Shown: positions 12,471 to 23,520 of the stretch, piece after piece
How positions within the stretch are numbered: the stretch's first letter is position 1
Layout of the letters: every line of letters starts with the position of its first letter
Assembly: GCA_013397795.1 (NCBI GenBank)
Contig: VZTJ01003855.1
Coordinates: 1,641,824 to 1,705,823, forward strand
Origin: Orthonyx spaldingii
Taxonomy: Eukaryota > Chordata > Aves > Passeriformes > Orthonychidae
Direction of reading: 5' to 3'
DNA length: 64,000 nt
Position numbers and translations under genes: made by a program
The notes under the pieces: generated by a model
Seen by the model: the letters and a program-made list of their open reading frames with translations, nothing else
Told to the model about the DNA's origin: nothing
The model's database searches: none

Positions 12471-15404
12471 CCTGGAGGCTCTGAGTGCCTTTTCACAGAT
12501 TGTGTTCCAGCTGTCTGCTGATATTTGAATGTGCAGGTCTTGGTCCCATGCTGTGCAAACAGGCAGCCTCCCACGCATTTTGTGTACCAGGAGTAATTTA
12601 TGAGTCTATCTATAAAGGAAATAACAGGGCGTTAAGAAGGGGTTATGTAAAGCTCTGAGATTGAGAAGTAGCTCAGTTAACTCAGTACAACTTCCCAACA
12701 TCACCATTATGTTTCAGCTGATTTACAAATACAGGAGGCCTTCAACTGGTGATTCATATTCCTTCTGAAGCAGATGGGGGGAGGGAGGAAGTATAATAAC
12801 TGTCTCTACATAAATCTCGTGTTACTGAAAGGCTCCCACCTTGAAACCTCATATTCATTAACCATCTTTTGCAAGTATGAGTGTCTGGATTGAACTGCAA
12901 GTCCCAAGGCACCAGGGGATATTCTGGTACCAACCAAATGAATGCAAAAATAACCTGTGAGGTGCTTGCCATTTGTTTTCCATCTCATGCCACAGGGATT
13001 TCTTGCAAATTGCCCTTTATTGCAAGTTCTACAGGCAGTGCTTTGGAATCCACAGGATGGGAGCCCATGGGGAGAGCCTGACAGCCCTGCCAGGAGCCCT
13101 GGGGGAGCACAGGGACTGCAGCAGGGCCAGTGCAGAGGTGGAATGACCACCACCACACCCAGTGATCCACGCTGGGCACTGAGGGCTGATCAAAACAAAA
13201 CCCTCAGTTGGCAGGACTCTTTTTTTCCTTTTTTCCCCCCGAAAATGAACACCAGCCTGTAGGTATCGGAGACACCTCTCTGCAAACCATTTCAGTCCTG
13301 CTTTCCAAACCCAGCGAGCAGATAACAGGGTCTGAAGAGCAAAACCTTTCCTAGTTAAAGAGCAGGTTGTATTTAGCAGCCTCACATCCCTTCTCAGTTG
13401 CAAACAAGACACAAAATGCAAAAGTTGCAAACCACTCAGCTTAACAAGTTCAGCATTATTTATTTAATGTCCCTCAGAACATGAATATTTAAAGTGGGCA
13501 ATGACCTCCAAGCAGAAGGAAGTTATCAAAATCCATATGTGCCACCTCTCCACCCAGAGGCCAAGCTGAGTTTGCTGCTCAGCTCAGGTCAGAGGGGAGC
13601 AGGGCAGAGGCATCATCCTTCATCTCGGTCCCCGGCCACCCAGCTGGCCCGGGCGTGGCATTGACCCGCAAACGCCTCTTTCTGCAATCTGCCTGCACAC
13701 CACTGGTGTCTGTCGTGGTTCTGCAGCCCCTCACGGCAGCAGAGCAGGAGCCAGAGGGGCTGGCTCAGAGCCGCAGCCGCAGGTCCTGCGCTCGAGCCTC
13801 TGCTCAGGTGTGCCCCAGCGAGCTGCGGGAGAGGTGGCAGGGTCTGAGATTCTGGCAGGCAGACAGACTGCCCAGCCAGGGGTCACCGCCCTGGTGGTGT
13901 CCTGAAGGCTGACTTGAACTGTCAGATGAAAGCTTTTATCCCAAATGATAATTTTCACAAACATTTCTCCCCACCTTACCCCAAGCTAGTGACAGCATCA
14001 AACATATTTAATCTCACAAAATATTATATCCATTTTTACTCTCCTAAAAAAAGTTTTCTGCTCTCCCAGCTTTCTTGAGACTGTTACTAACATGTTATGC
14101 ACTTCTTTTTTTTTTTTTTTTTGGCAGGCATTTCTATAAAAATTCTCAGATATCTAGACAAAACCACTGACAATTCCCCCCAAAATCCACCAGCGAGTTT
14201 GGTTTGAAGATTTCAAGATAAAACCAACAGTAGACATGATATTTTTTCCACATTTCTTGCCAACAACATGGCTGATCTGAAGAGGTTTCCTGGTGTCTTT
14301 AGGAGCATCTCTGAGACCCGTGGTGGGGCCAGCCCCAGCCCCTTGCAGCACCACGGGGCCAGGAGCAGCAGCAGCTGCACGGGACCTGTCATCACCACTG
14401 TCACTCAGGCCAGAGACGTCAGGCAATGGAGCCACGTGGAGCAGCCTCATCTGGAAATCAGAGATAATAATATTTTCCTACCTGGCAGGCCCATTAGGGG
14501 ATATCTTCATTAGTGCCGGGGAGGCAATCAGAACGTCACCATGATGAGAGCCATAAAAAGCTGCCCGTGGATCGTGTCAATCACAGCCAGCCAGCCCGAG
14601 CCCAGCCCTACCCTCTCTCCTCCTGTCACACAAGCAAGACAGCCCAAATCTGAAAGCCAAGGAACTGTCTGCCATTTTCTCTGGTGTTTTAGCCACTGGG
14701 GCTCAAGCTTTGCCAACTGTTAGCACCCAATGTTGCAACCAGCACATTTCAGCTTCAGCTTGTGAGATTTCTGGCATTTCACTTTATAAAGATGCTGAGT
14801 GCCTAAAAAAAGCACTTTTTGCAATGGAAGCTTCTCATGAAAAATGATTCACACCCATTTTTTTCACCAAAGTGTGTTGAAAGCCAAAGAAAAAAAGCCA
14901 AGAAGAAAGCAGCAAGCAAGCAGAGCTGGAAAACTCCCTGGGGAGATGAGACCCTGGCTGGTGTCACGCCAGTGCAATGGTGTGATTCACTCTGGTGTCT
15001 GCTTTTCAGGGCTGGGACCTTCACAAGTTTCTCCTTCTGTCCAGGAAAAGGAAGACCTGAAATAATCATCGCCAAGGAACAGGGCCACACAAATTCTTCC
15101 CTCTGGGACATGAATCCATCACTGGCACAGGGATGCTTGTGCCATCCAGCAGAGCGGCTGGACCCGGCCCAGGCTGGGCTCTGGGATGGCTCCACTCTGA
15201 TCTCACCGAGTTTCAGCAGCTCCTGCAGGAATGAAACACTTCCCAAATGCGTTCTCACCTCAACAACCAAAATCCCAGCTCCTCTGAACTGTCAGGTTTG
15301 TCAGGCAGCCCCAGCACCCTGCCCTCCTCCTCATTCTGACAGCTCAGGAGAGAAAGCAGATTTCTGGGTGCAGCCTGACACCAGGCCAACCTGAAAGTTG
15401 AAAA
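12471..15404. other. Gene-free stretch, nothing recognised
   Basis: Mixed sequence including GC-rich segments at 13030-13150, 13620-13900 and 14300-14420. The 191-codon plus frame at 14819-15394 is overlapped by a 155-codon minus frame and has no domain, so neither is annotated as a gene. Confidence 0.5.
14106..14122. repeat. (T)17 homopolymer
   Basis: Seventeen consecutive T bases. Read on the minus strand it is an A tail, but the sequence on the far side is not a recognised transcript or SINE. Confidence 0.9.
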
Positions 15405-15745
15405 TCAAAGTGGATGAGAAGGAGACTCATTATAGACTAATTAATCCAGCAAAAGACTCCTGCACAAAGGTTGATGACATTCACTTCAAGATAATTTTGA
15501 AATAAATATGAGGATTCATAGAAAAAAAAATGCAGTTGGGAAATGATTATTTTTGAAGCATAAATACAGTTCATTTCTAGCCCCCCTCCTCCACATATCA
15601 ATTAATGAAGCAAATCATCTGTCTGAATCAAAGATGTGGGAGAAAAACATAGTTATCTATTTGAACTACAAAAAAATTAAAGGATTTAAAATGAAACATA
15701 TAATTAGCCTGTAGGACTCTCTGCTGTAGGTTATTGAGGCAAAAA
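15405..15745. promoter_or_regulatory. Candidate regulatory block (homeodomain-motif rich)
   Basis: AT-rich unique sequence bounded by GC-richer DNA. It contains CTAATTAAT (15437-15445) and CAATTAATG (15599-15607), both good homeodomain targets. Several AAATGATTATTT, AAATCAT and ATAATTAG words lie between. The composition and lack of repeats suggest a conserved non-coding element. This is inference from sequence texture only. Confidence 0.33.
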
Positions 15746-16205
15746 AGAAAAAAAAAACCTCACTAACTTTCAAAAAAGGACTCGACAGCTACAGGAATAG
15801 CTTTTGCTGCTCTACAAAAGACGGGAAAATGTTCATCCTCTGGAGACAAGCAGGTCCAGCCAGAGCCCAGCCCTGGGCTACAGGGTTTGTAATTCTGCTC
15901 TTACACGGACTCCAGCTGTTGTCAAGTTTTTCCCAGATTTGTGTTGTTTTACTGATCATAATTTTATTTTTTGTAGCCTACTTGCACACACAGGAGCATC
16001 TCTGTGCCCACCCTGCTGCACACTGTGGTCCCAGCCCTCGCTGGGGCAGCTCTCCAGGTACTCACCCGATCATGAGGGAAATGGGGAGAGCGCAAACACC
16101 AGTGAGCAAAACCTTTCACCTGCTGGGCCCTGTGTTGATGGTACTGGTGATTGTAACTGCTGGAGCTCCATCGAGGATGGCAGCTCTGAGCCCTGGGATC
16201 AGGCA

Positions 16206-16490
16206 GTCAGCAGAGAGCACCACACACGCCGAGCGCGAGGCTCCGCTCGCGGTGTTCGTGCTGCCGTGACCGGCACACGGAATGGCCGTGTTGCACACAT
16301 TCCATGGCCCCGTGCTGCAGGACACGGAGCTGGTGAGCACCAGCTGGCACGGGAGGTCAGTGCCACCGATCAGCTGTGTGATGGAGCTCTGCAATGTCCC
16401 CGGCAGCAGCTGGCAGGGCCGCTGGCAGGGCAGGCGCCGCTGGATCGGCGCTCTGTGCCACCGCGGCAACCGCGCGGTGTGGAGCTGAGA
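16206..16490. promoter_or_regulatory. CpG-rich patch
   Basis: Two CpG clusters, roughly 16225-16290 and 16418-16485, each with about ten CpGs in under 70 bases. A CpG-poorer spacer separates them. The patch explains the long overlapping frames here (15804-16499 plus, 16116-16532 minus), since GC-rich DNA has few stop codons. It could be an orphan CpG islet or promoter of a non-coding transcript. No start-site motif was recognised. Confidence 0.35.
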
Positions 16491-17302
16491 CTGAAATGAG
16501 GAGTTCAATGTCAAACCTGCAAGCCCAGCCAAAGACTCAGCAGATGCTGCATATATTGATGTGCACGGAGGTTAATATTGGTCTGGACGAGGCTGGCTCT
16601 GGCTTTCACAGATACATCACGAGAACACTCCTTAGCAGGCAGCTTTTTTCCAGAGATTATCACTTGCATAAACATGAAATACCTGTGGGTCACATCTGAA
16701 AAACCCTCTTTATCATGGCTATTTATTTGGAAATGCAGAGGCTGCGAGAGCTGCCAGGCAGGACAGGCACCACTTATCTTCCCCCAAGCCCTGGATCTGT
16801 GCCTAACCTTCAGCGTGGCTCTGCTGCCTCTGCTTGCATCAGTGCAGAAACAAGTGCAAAACGCCATCGCAGGGAGCTGGAAGCATTTTCCTGAACTCTT
16901 GTGCTACTGAAAACACCTCCTCAAAGCCAAGGGAAACTCCTGCTCGGTGCCTGCTGATGAAGTTTTCGGAAATAGGCAGGTCAGCATAACCCAGTCACCC
17001 CCAAGTAAGTAACCATTTGACACCTCTGCAGGTAGAGCAGAGGTTTCACCAGCTCAGTTAAAAATTTACAAGTCACTTGATCATGATCTTCGGAAGAAAT
17101 CCACAGTGAACCAAAAATTATTCCCTCACAAATAAGATCACTTTGACTAAGTTACTTGCTTCCCCTTCAGAGGAGATTTAAGGTTTTTCTCTCTTCCTCT
17201 GCAATCTGGCTCCCTTTTGAAGATAAAAGAGAGAAAGGTTCAGGGGCTTTTTTACTTAAGCAGAAAAAACAACCTTCTCCTCTTTGAAATGATTTTTTTT
17301 AG

Positions 17303-17365
17303 ACAATTGCTGTCTCAAATTTTAACAAATATTCGCTAATTTGCACCTTGTTCAAAAGCGAAACG
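17303..17365 (+). other. Possible short exon (63 nt), unknown gene
   Basis: The left border has a T-run ending in AG (TTTTTTTTAG). The right border reads ACG followed by GTAAGTTTG, a good donor match. The 63 bases between are open in one frame for exactly 21 codons (TIAVSNFNKYSLICTLFKSET) and closed in the other two. That would make a symmetric phase-0 exon. I do not recognise the peptide. A T-rich tract follows the donor. Chance pairing of splice-like borders is common in 64 kb, so this is a weak candidate. Confidence 0.15.
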
Positions 17366-17370
17366 GTAAG

Positions 17371-17405
17371 TTTGATTTTTTTTATTCTATTTTTTTTTTT
17401 TTTTT
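17371..17405. repeat. T-rich tract
   Basis: T-rich low-complexity sequence ending in a run of sixteen T bases (17390-17405). It lies immediately downstream of a GTAAGT word. Confidence 0.85.
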
Positions 17406-20400
17406 GCATACTGAATATTACTTTCCTTTTCTTTGTCTTAGTGGCAGAAGGGAGAGTCTTAAAGAAATCAAACTAGCAGCTCCCTTCCAGATTTTCACAA
17501 TTTGTTATATAATTTCTTAAAAGGAGCCATAAGGCCACTTGGAGGGAAAACAGAAATCTTCTAAAAAGAAGAAAGAAAATAGATTTTTTCACCCATCTTC
17601 TTGTAGATGAAGTAGATGAGACTAAAAGAGGCATTTCATTTGAAACATTGAATTCGAGCCCAAGAGAAAAAGCTGACAAGGTGTCCCTGCTAGGAAATTC
17701 ATCCTCAGCAACCAGACAGAGGAAACCAAAAGACTTTCTTCAAGGACAAAGAGAAAGGAAGTTTGGAAAAATATGAGCTCCATTTAAAACACTCCTCTAT
17801 TTTACTTTTTTTAAATTAATTTTTCCCAAGCTGTATGAGACTAGATGTGCAGGTTTGCTTCCCCAGGACAGAATCTGGGTTCGGTGTGTTGCAGGCACGG
17901 CGGGTGCAGGAGTGCTGGGCAGGACTGGGAGCAGGCAGAGCTGTTGCTGTGTGTCCCTGCCTCGGAAACACCACAGCGCTCTCATGCTGAGCGGGGTTTT
18001 GGGAACCAGGTGCTGAGGGCTGCTCACGCTGCTCTGCGTTGCTCCAGCAACAAGCAGCTCATCTGAGCGGCCACGGAGATCTCCCTGTGCGAACAGCCCC
18101 GCCAGGATCTCACAGCCGCGAGGGAAGCGGTGCCCGAACGCGGGGAGCAGAGGGGGTCAGCACCGGGAGCCTCCTGCTCTGGGGGGTTCGGGGTGGTGCT
18201 GCTGGAGCAGCCCTGTCAGACACTGCTCCCCTCCCCACCGCCCCTGTGCAGAGGCTGACCAGTGCTCTGGCCACCCCCGGCCCCTGGCGTGAGCAGGGCC
18301 CCCAGAGCCCTCCACTGCTGGCTCTGCCTCCATCTGCTCCCGGCCGCAGGCAGCCCCTGTCCATATGCGTTCCCAGCAGGGGGACTGATGCGATGCTCCC
18401 AGCCTGGCCTTTCCCAGAGGGAGCAGATTCTCCTGCAGCTGCGGTGAGGGAGCAGGAGCAGCAGCTCCCCCAAACCACACCGACAGCCCCGACAATGCCA
18501 CCTCTTCCAGGCTTCTCCCCCAGGATGGGCTGAGAGCCCCTCAGCCCCTGCCCCGCCCTGCTCCAGCTCCTGGCGGGTGCAGAGAACGCCCAAGGCTGCT
18601 GGGCAGATGGGGAGCTCTGCTGGGGCTGGGGGGGCTTCAGGCCAGGGCGAGTGGGGGTGGCAGCGAGAAAACAAAGTGAGAGAGAGAGGTCATAAGGATA
18701 AAGGTGGTTTTGGGTAAGACAGGCTGGTTTTCACACCAGGCGCGGGAGCTGGGCAGGGTGAGGACTGAGTGGTTCTGGGAAGGGAAAAGCAGCCCCTGGT
18801 TTGTTGCTGTTTGTCAGTTTATGAGCACCAGTGTGTGCAGTGGGGGTGTGTTTGCACATCTCAAATCAGCTAAGCAGTTTGTCTGTAGCCCAGCAAGAAC
18901 GGCAAATTAATCCAGGGTTCTGGAGACATTTTGTACTGAAAAGACGTGTTCAGTGGCAGACTCACAGATTCCCTCCTGGATCACACATTTCCATCAAGGA
19001 TGTTTTCTCTCCAATATAAAGCCAGGGAAAACAAAACCAAACAGCCAAACACCCTTTCCAACAAAAATAAATGAGCTTAAGCATCAAAACATATCTGCTA
19101 TTTGCTTACAGAAAAATAAAAGCAAAAGTCAAAGCCTTCGCTAGCAGACTTTGAGGTCTTTTCAGCTCAAAACATCAGTTCATTTACAAGTTTCCTCCAA
19201 TTTTTTTAATGCTTTCAGATGAAAACCAAACCAATATTAATCCAAATCAAATTTCCCTTTCTCTCTTGCCATCTTTTTTCATTGAATTCTCCCTCTGGGA
19301 CTGTCCCCATCAGCTCTCATCTCTCCGGGGAGCTCTGCAACTCCATTCAAGGATGCACAGCCAAGACCAAGAGCTTCCATGGCCTTGTTCCTGTCAGCAC
19401 TCCCTCAGCTGAACCCAGGCCCTGCACGAAGTACATGGAATGTGCAGTCCTGGGGCCAGCCTGCCCTGCCTGGCCAGGGGTGCCTCTGCTCCTCTCAGCC
19501 AAGAAGATTGACTGCATTTTTTCCCAGCGTGTCTCCAGCTGCACCTTCTTGGTGAGAACACAGTACAGCAGCCAGCTCCACCCAGCTGAGGAGCAGGAAC
19601 ACATGCACCTGGTCACATCCTTTCAATGAGTAACTTCATAATGTCATGCAAATGAAAAATATTCTGCATTAATATAGCCTGGCCACGATGCTGTTCCGAT
19701 AAAGATAACGGACCTGAGTGAGCTCTCACTGCACCAGGGAACAGTTTCAACCACATCCTGCTTCATTAGCAACCACCCTGTCCCTCGTGCAGTCATTAAA
19801 GGTGCACTACAAAGCTCTGGATGTATGAGGGGGACAGGGACAGGTGAGCAGGGCAGAGCATCATTTCAGGGACCTCTTTCTGCTCCTTCAAAATACACGG
19901 CGAGGTCACCACTGTTTGCTCTATTTCTCCCTCTATTCTTCACCTGCTTGGTTTTCACAGATTAGAAAACCAGGTTTTAGCTTTGCTGGCCCAGACTGTT
20001 CCTCCCTCCTCCCCAGCCATATTAAAAGCCACAGGAGGGTATTTATACAAGGAAATCTTTGCAGAGAATCCCCTCCTGGGTCCCTGTGGAGCACTGGGTT
20101 TGTTCTTTTCCAGCTCCATGCAGCAGAAAAGCTGCTTTCAACCCTACCTCCTGCAAAGGCAGCCGTGCCAGCCCCAGCAGTGATGAGCCCACTCCTGTCT
20201 GCACCGGGATCACTCCATGCCTGTGTTGCCTCCACCCTGGGCATGTCCCTGTCCTGCTTTTGGTGGCACCTGGTATTCCCAGGGTCCTGCCACCCCATTG
20301 TGATGCTTGAGGCTGCACCTCTCTCTCTCCACAGCTTGTGGGACTGATTCCTGCCAGCAGCTCAGCAAGATAGACAAACATCTCAACACAGAGACATTTC

Positions 20401-20772
20401 TCCAGTTATTATTTTTTCTTAGCTTTTGGTAACAAACTAGGGGAAGCAGAAGCAGAGGTCTCCTCCTCCTCACTGCTGGCAGCCTTGTGCTCCCAGGCAG
20501 GAGCCATTCCCACAACCCCTCTCTGCAACTAATTCCCCAAGCTGCTTCCAGCACCCAGGGACAGGAAAAGATCATTATTGCTTTCAAAATGAGGCTGTGG
20601 AGAAAATATACAACGAGTCCAAAACAGTAATTGTATTTCCCAGGGCTGTAGGGACCCTTTGCTGCCAGCAGGAACCCAACTCCAGCTCTGGCTCCTCATC
20701 CACAGCCAGCTCTGGGCACAGCACATCAGTACCCAGGGCACTGCTGCCTGCTGTGGGGTAGGGCAGAGATGG
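17406..20772. other. Gene-free stretch with GC-rich core
   Basis: The part from about 17880 to 18660 is GC-rich with CpGs around 18065-18150 and a G-run cluster at 18621-18659. Overlapping frames of 114-164 codons occur there on both strands but without recognisable domains. The remainder (18680-20770) is ordinary unique sequence. Confidence 0.45.
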
Positions 20773-20938
20773 GAAGTCCTTGGAAATATTTAAGGCCAGA
20801 TGACATGGGGCTGTGAGCAACCTGGTCCAGTGGAAGGTGTCCCTGCCCATGGCAGGGAGGTTGCAACAAGGTAATTTTAAGGTTTCTTCTAACTCAAACC
20901 ATTTTGTGCACCTATGATTCTTTTTTTATGATTCCATG
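20773..20938 (+). mobile_element. CR1 LINE, truncated 3' end
   Basis: The sequence follows the known avian CR1 3' end in order. It has a TTTAAGGCCAGAT-like segment, then GAGCAACCTGGTCCAGTGG, then GGTGTCCCTGCCCATGGCAG. Next come a decayed GTTGCAA...TTTTAAGGTTTCTTCTAAC segment and a terminal run resembling ATGATTC repeats. CR1 elements are commonly 5'-truncated and lack a poly-A tail, as here. The number of differences from the recalled consensus suggests a moderately old insertion. It is non-coding and inactive. Family assignment is confident; the subfamily is not determined. Confidence 0.88.
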
Positions 20939-22800
20939 GCTAATGGTGCTGCCTGCTCTGTAGGGATGGGGCTGAAAGCTGCCGCCAGAGCCTCCACCAC
21001 GCCTTCCACAGCGCCAGGGTTTGGCTGCAGGGTGCTGCACTCCCAGCTGGAATTAGCAGGCTTAACTGGGACCATACCGCTGAGAACCTGTGCCTCACTG
21101 CCTCCCCTTTCAGCCCAAAAGCTCGGGGAAGACTCCCCCATGCTCGCCCTCCCCAGAGGGTCTGGTCGCTGCTGGCGTCACCCGGCAGCTGCTGCAGCCC
21201 CGCTGCCCCCACAGCCCGTGTGGTTTGGAGCTGCTGTGTTTGTTTTCCTTCTCTGGTAACTTTCAAGTATAAATGTGAAAGCTGGAGAAAGTGTTCCTAA
21301 TGCCCCATATGTTTCCCCTCAGGAGCAGAGTTATTCCTTACTGTGCTTTAGACTTTTAAGATGTTGCTGCCTCTTTTTTTCCCCTCCCCGCTGCTGCAGA
21401 GCCAGGAGCCCGGCTCGGGGAGCAGCTGAGCATCCCCAGCCCCAGGACGGGGAGCAGGATGGGGCTCATGGCTCCTGTCCCACAGCGAGCTGGCCTGCCT
21501 CCTCCCAGCAGCTGTAACCAAATGCTTTGAACCTAAAAATGAAAAGAGAAAGGCAAAGGATGTTCCCTTTCTCCCCTGACACACACACACACGCACGCAC
21601 ACACTCCTGCGGACTTCTCCTTCGCCTGCTGTTTCAAATGGCCGTGTCTGTTTGAAAGTTACCATGGCAGTGAGAGCAGAGCAACAGCACAACTCGCAGA
21701 GGGGGAGAGAGCAAAGGAAAAACGGCGGCACAGGGAAGGGGAGGACAGAAAGGGGCCGAGAAGATCCTCTGATGTCTACAAGATGTGGTGCGGAAAAGGC
21801 TTTCCCACCGGAGAAATTAAAATAAGCAAATAAATATCCAGCCATGAGAGGGCAGACAAAAAGTAAAGAAAAGCGAGATCTAAGAGCAGAGCTGGGAAAA
21901 GGACTAAAGTAGAAGCAAAGCAGAAACAGAAATTCAACTAATTAGAGAACAAGGTGTGTACAGAAAGAAAAAGAGATGAAGGTGAAAGAGGATTTGGCAT
22001 CCAAACCTAGAACAAGGATAATTTCAGGAGACAATCAAGAAGAACTGGCAGAGACAGGTTGCTTTGGAGCAGCCAGTTCAGCCACTGCCAATGGGCTCAG
22101 GGTCCCCTCCAACCCTACACCCAAGGGAGCACCCCCTGCCACACCTCTGACTCCCCAAGCCCAAGCAAGCCCAGGCCCACCCAACACCCCCTTGGCTGGG
22201 TTTGCTTGCACCGAGCAGCTCAGGACAAGGCTGGAGCTCAGGGGTGTTCCCCACCAGGAAAACCCCTCACCCTGCTCAGCCCCTGCAAGCCCAGGCTGAC
22301 CCCGCACACGTCACATCCCTGCTGTGTGTCCAAGGGCTGTAGCAGGTAGGGAAATGGTGAATGCTTCAGAAACCTGGCACAGAGAGGCAGCACAGGGTGG
22401 GGAGAAGGAGGCACAGCCGTATCTAAGCCCAGCCACTGCTGCTGGTTGCACACAGCCACGCTGCTGCGCTCCGTCTCCTCTCTGTGCCGTTAGGACGCAG
22501 CTCTCGTTCAGAGTCCTGTCCTCTCTGAGTGTGGAGCCAAGCCTTCCCTCTGCACCTGGGGAATGTGAACCTGGCTGCTCTCAGGAGCTCATGACCTACC
22601 TAGAAAATCCCTTGCATGGCTGGCTGGGGGAGCACCACTGACCTGTCTTGCAGCCAAGAGCAAGTGTCTTCTAGTGTGGATCTCATCTACCCAAGTAATA
22701 AGGTCTCAACATTTCCTTCTTGGGCTATTCCACAAATTTCCTTGCCAGAAAGTCATTCAGAGCATCCCATTTTTTCTCAGCATGAGTCTGTACTCCCAGT
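20939..22800. other. Gene-free stretch, nothing recognised
   Basis: Moderately GC-rich sequence with overlapping frames on both strands. A phrase near 22101-22115 (GGTCCCCTCCAACC) resembles a CR1 tail but has no supporting flank, so it is not called. Confidence 0.45.
21579..21604. repeat. (CA)n microsatellite
   Basis: Twenty-six bases of alternating AC with two CG-containing interruptions (ACGCACGCAC). A simple dinucleotide repeat, likely polymorphic. Confidence 0.9.
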
Positions 22801-22905
22801 AGAGCCATGCTAAATAATTCCTTTTTGCTTTGGAAATTTAAAATCTTCATCTGTCATTTTGGCATTGTACCTTATTTTAAATGGTTGACATTTCTTCAAT
22901 TCCAG

Positions 22906-23030
22906 GCTTACCTGGAGGGTGCTAAGCAGAAGACCAAGAGACTGGAAAACTTTGCAAAGCAAAAATCTTATAGAAGAGGAGTGTGGGATGAAAACAGCAT
23001 CCCACGCATACTTAAACACCAGCATCCAGA
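22906..23030 (+). other. Possible exon (125 nt), unknown gene
   Basis: The left border TTTCTTCAATTCCAG has a short pyrimidine tract and an AG acceptor, with a plausible branch-point word TTGAC about 20 bases before it. The right border is AGA followed by GTGAGC, a moderate donor. The frame starting at the first base is open through the whole segment. It encodes a lysine- and arginine-rich peptide beginning AYLEGAKQKTKRLENFAKQK; reading on, a TGA stop falls at 23032-23034. The region immediately downstream is an AT-rich candidate regulatory block. I do not recognise the peptide. It may be a real internal or terminal exon, or a chance frame. Confidence 0.22.
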
Positions 23031-23034
23031 GTGA

Positions 23035-23520
23035 GCAGGATTATGGTTGCTTGGCCTGAAACAAATGGTTCCACTTTTGCTGCTGCTAATACCATTAAAT
23101 AACCAAGAGAGCGAATGTCACTGATTAGAAAATAGCACAGAGCGTTTGCAAGCGCTAATCAACTTCACAGAAATGTTAACTTTCAGACCTAAAAAACCCT
23201 TGACAGTGTCCCTGTGAAGTTATTTCGGGTGAGGCTCTGCATACCGGAGCTGTCCCTTCACATTAGGCTTGATCCCTGCTCACCGTGTGCAGCACAGTGA
23301 ACCCTTAATGCTTTTCAATTACATGACAAGCAAAGCAACTTATTGGTGCTCTTTATGCTAATGTCCCAATATTTTTCATATTTATGATATCTAATTACAT
23401 TTGCTCCTGATAGTGATGTAATGTTTAGGTATTGAAGATTGAGAAGACCGCTCTAATGTTAATATATTTACATTATTAAAAAGTAATACATTACATAGGC
23501 AGTCTGCTGCGTAGGGCTGG
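23035..23520. promoter_or_regulatory. Candidate regulatory block (POU/homeobox motifs)
   Basis: Unique, increasingly AT-rich sequence with no repeat signature. It holds an octamer-like ATGCTAAT at 23355-23362, a TAATTAC core at 23392-23398, CAATTACATGAC near 23328, and a tract of TAATATATTTACATTATT at about 23460. The mixture of intact CpGs near 23130-23250 with dense homeodomain words is typical of long vertebrate conserved non-coding elements. Role and conservation are inferred. Confidence 0.42.

Noticed and set aside
14819..15394. 191-codon plus-strand open frame
   Set aside because: Overlapped by a 155-codon minus frame; no domain, no plausible start context, no exon structure.
15804..16499. 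231-codon plus-strand open frame
   Set aside because: It overlaps a 146-codon frame in another plus frame and a 138-codon minus frame, runs through a CpG-rich patch and has no recognisable domain. Composition explains its length.
18621..18660. Possible G-quadruplex
   Set aside because: G-runs are present, but the fourth run requires a loop of about ten bases, so the standard short-loop pattern is not met.
22101..22125. CR1-tail-like phrase GGTCCCCTCCAACCC
   Set aside because: Only about 15 bases match and the upstream sequence does not follow CR1.
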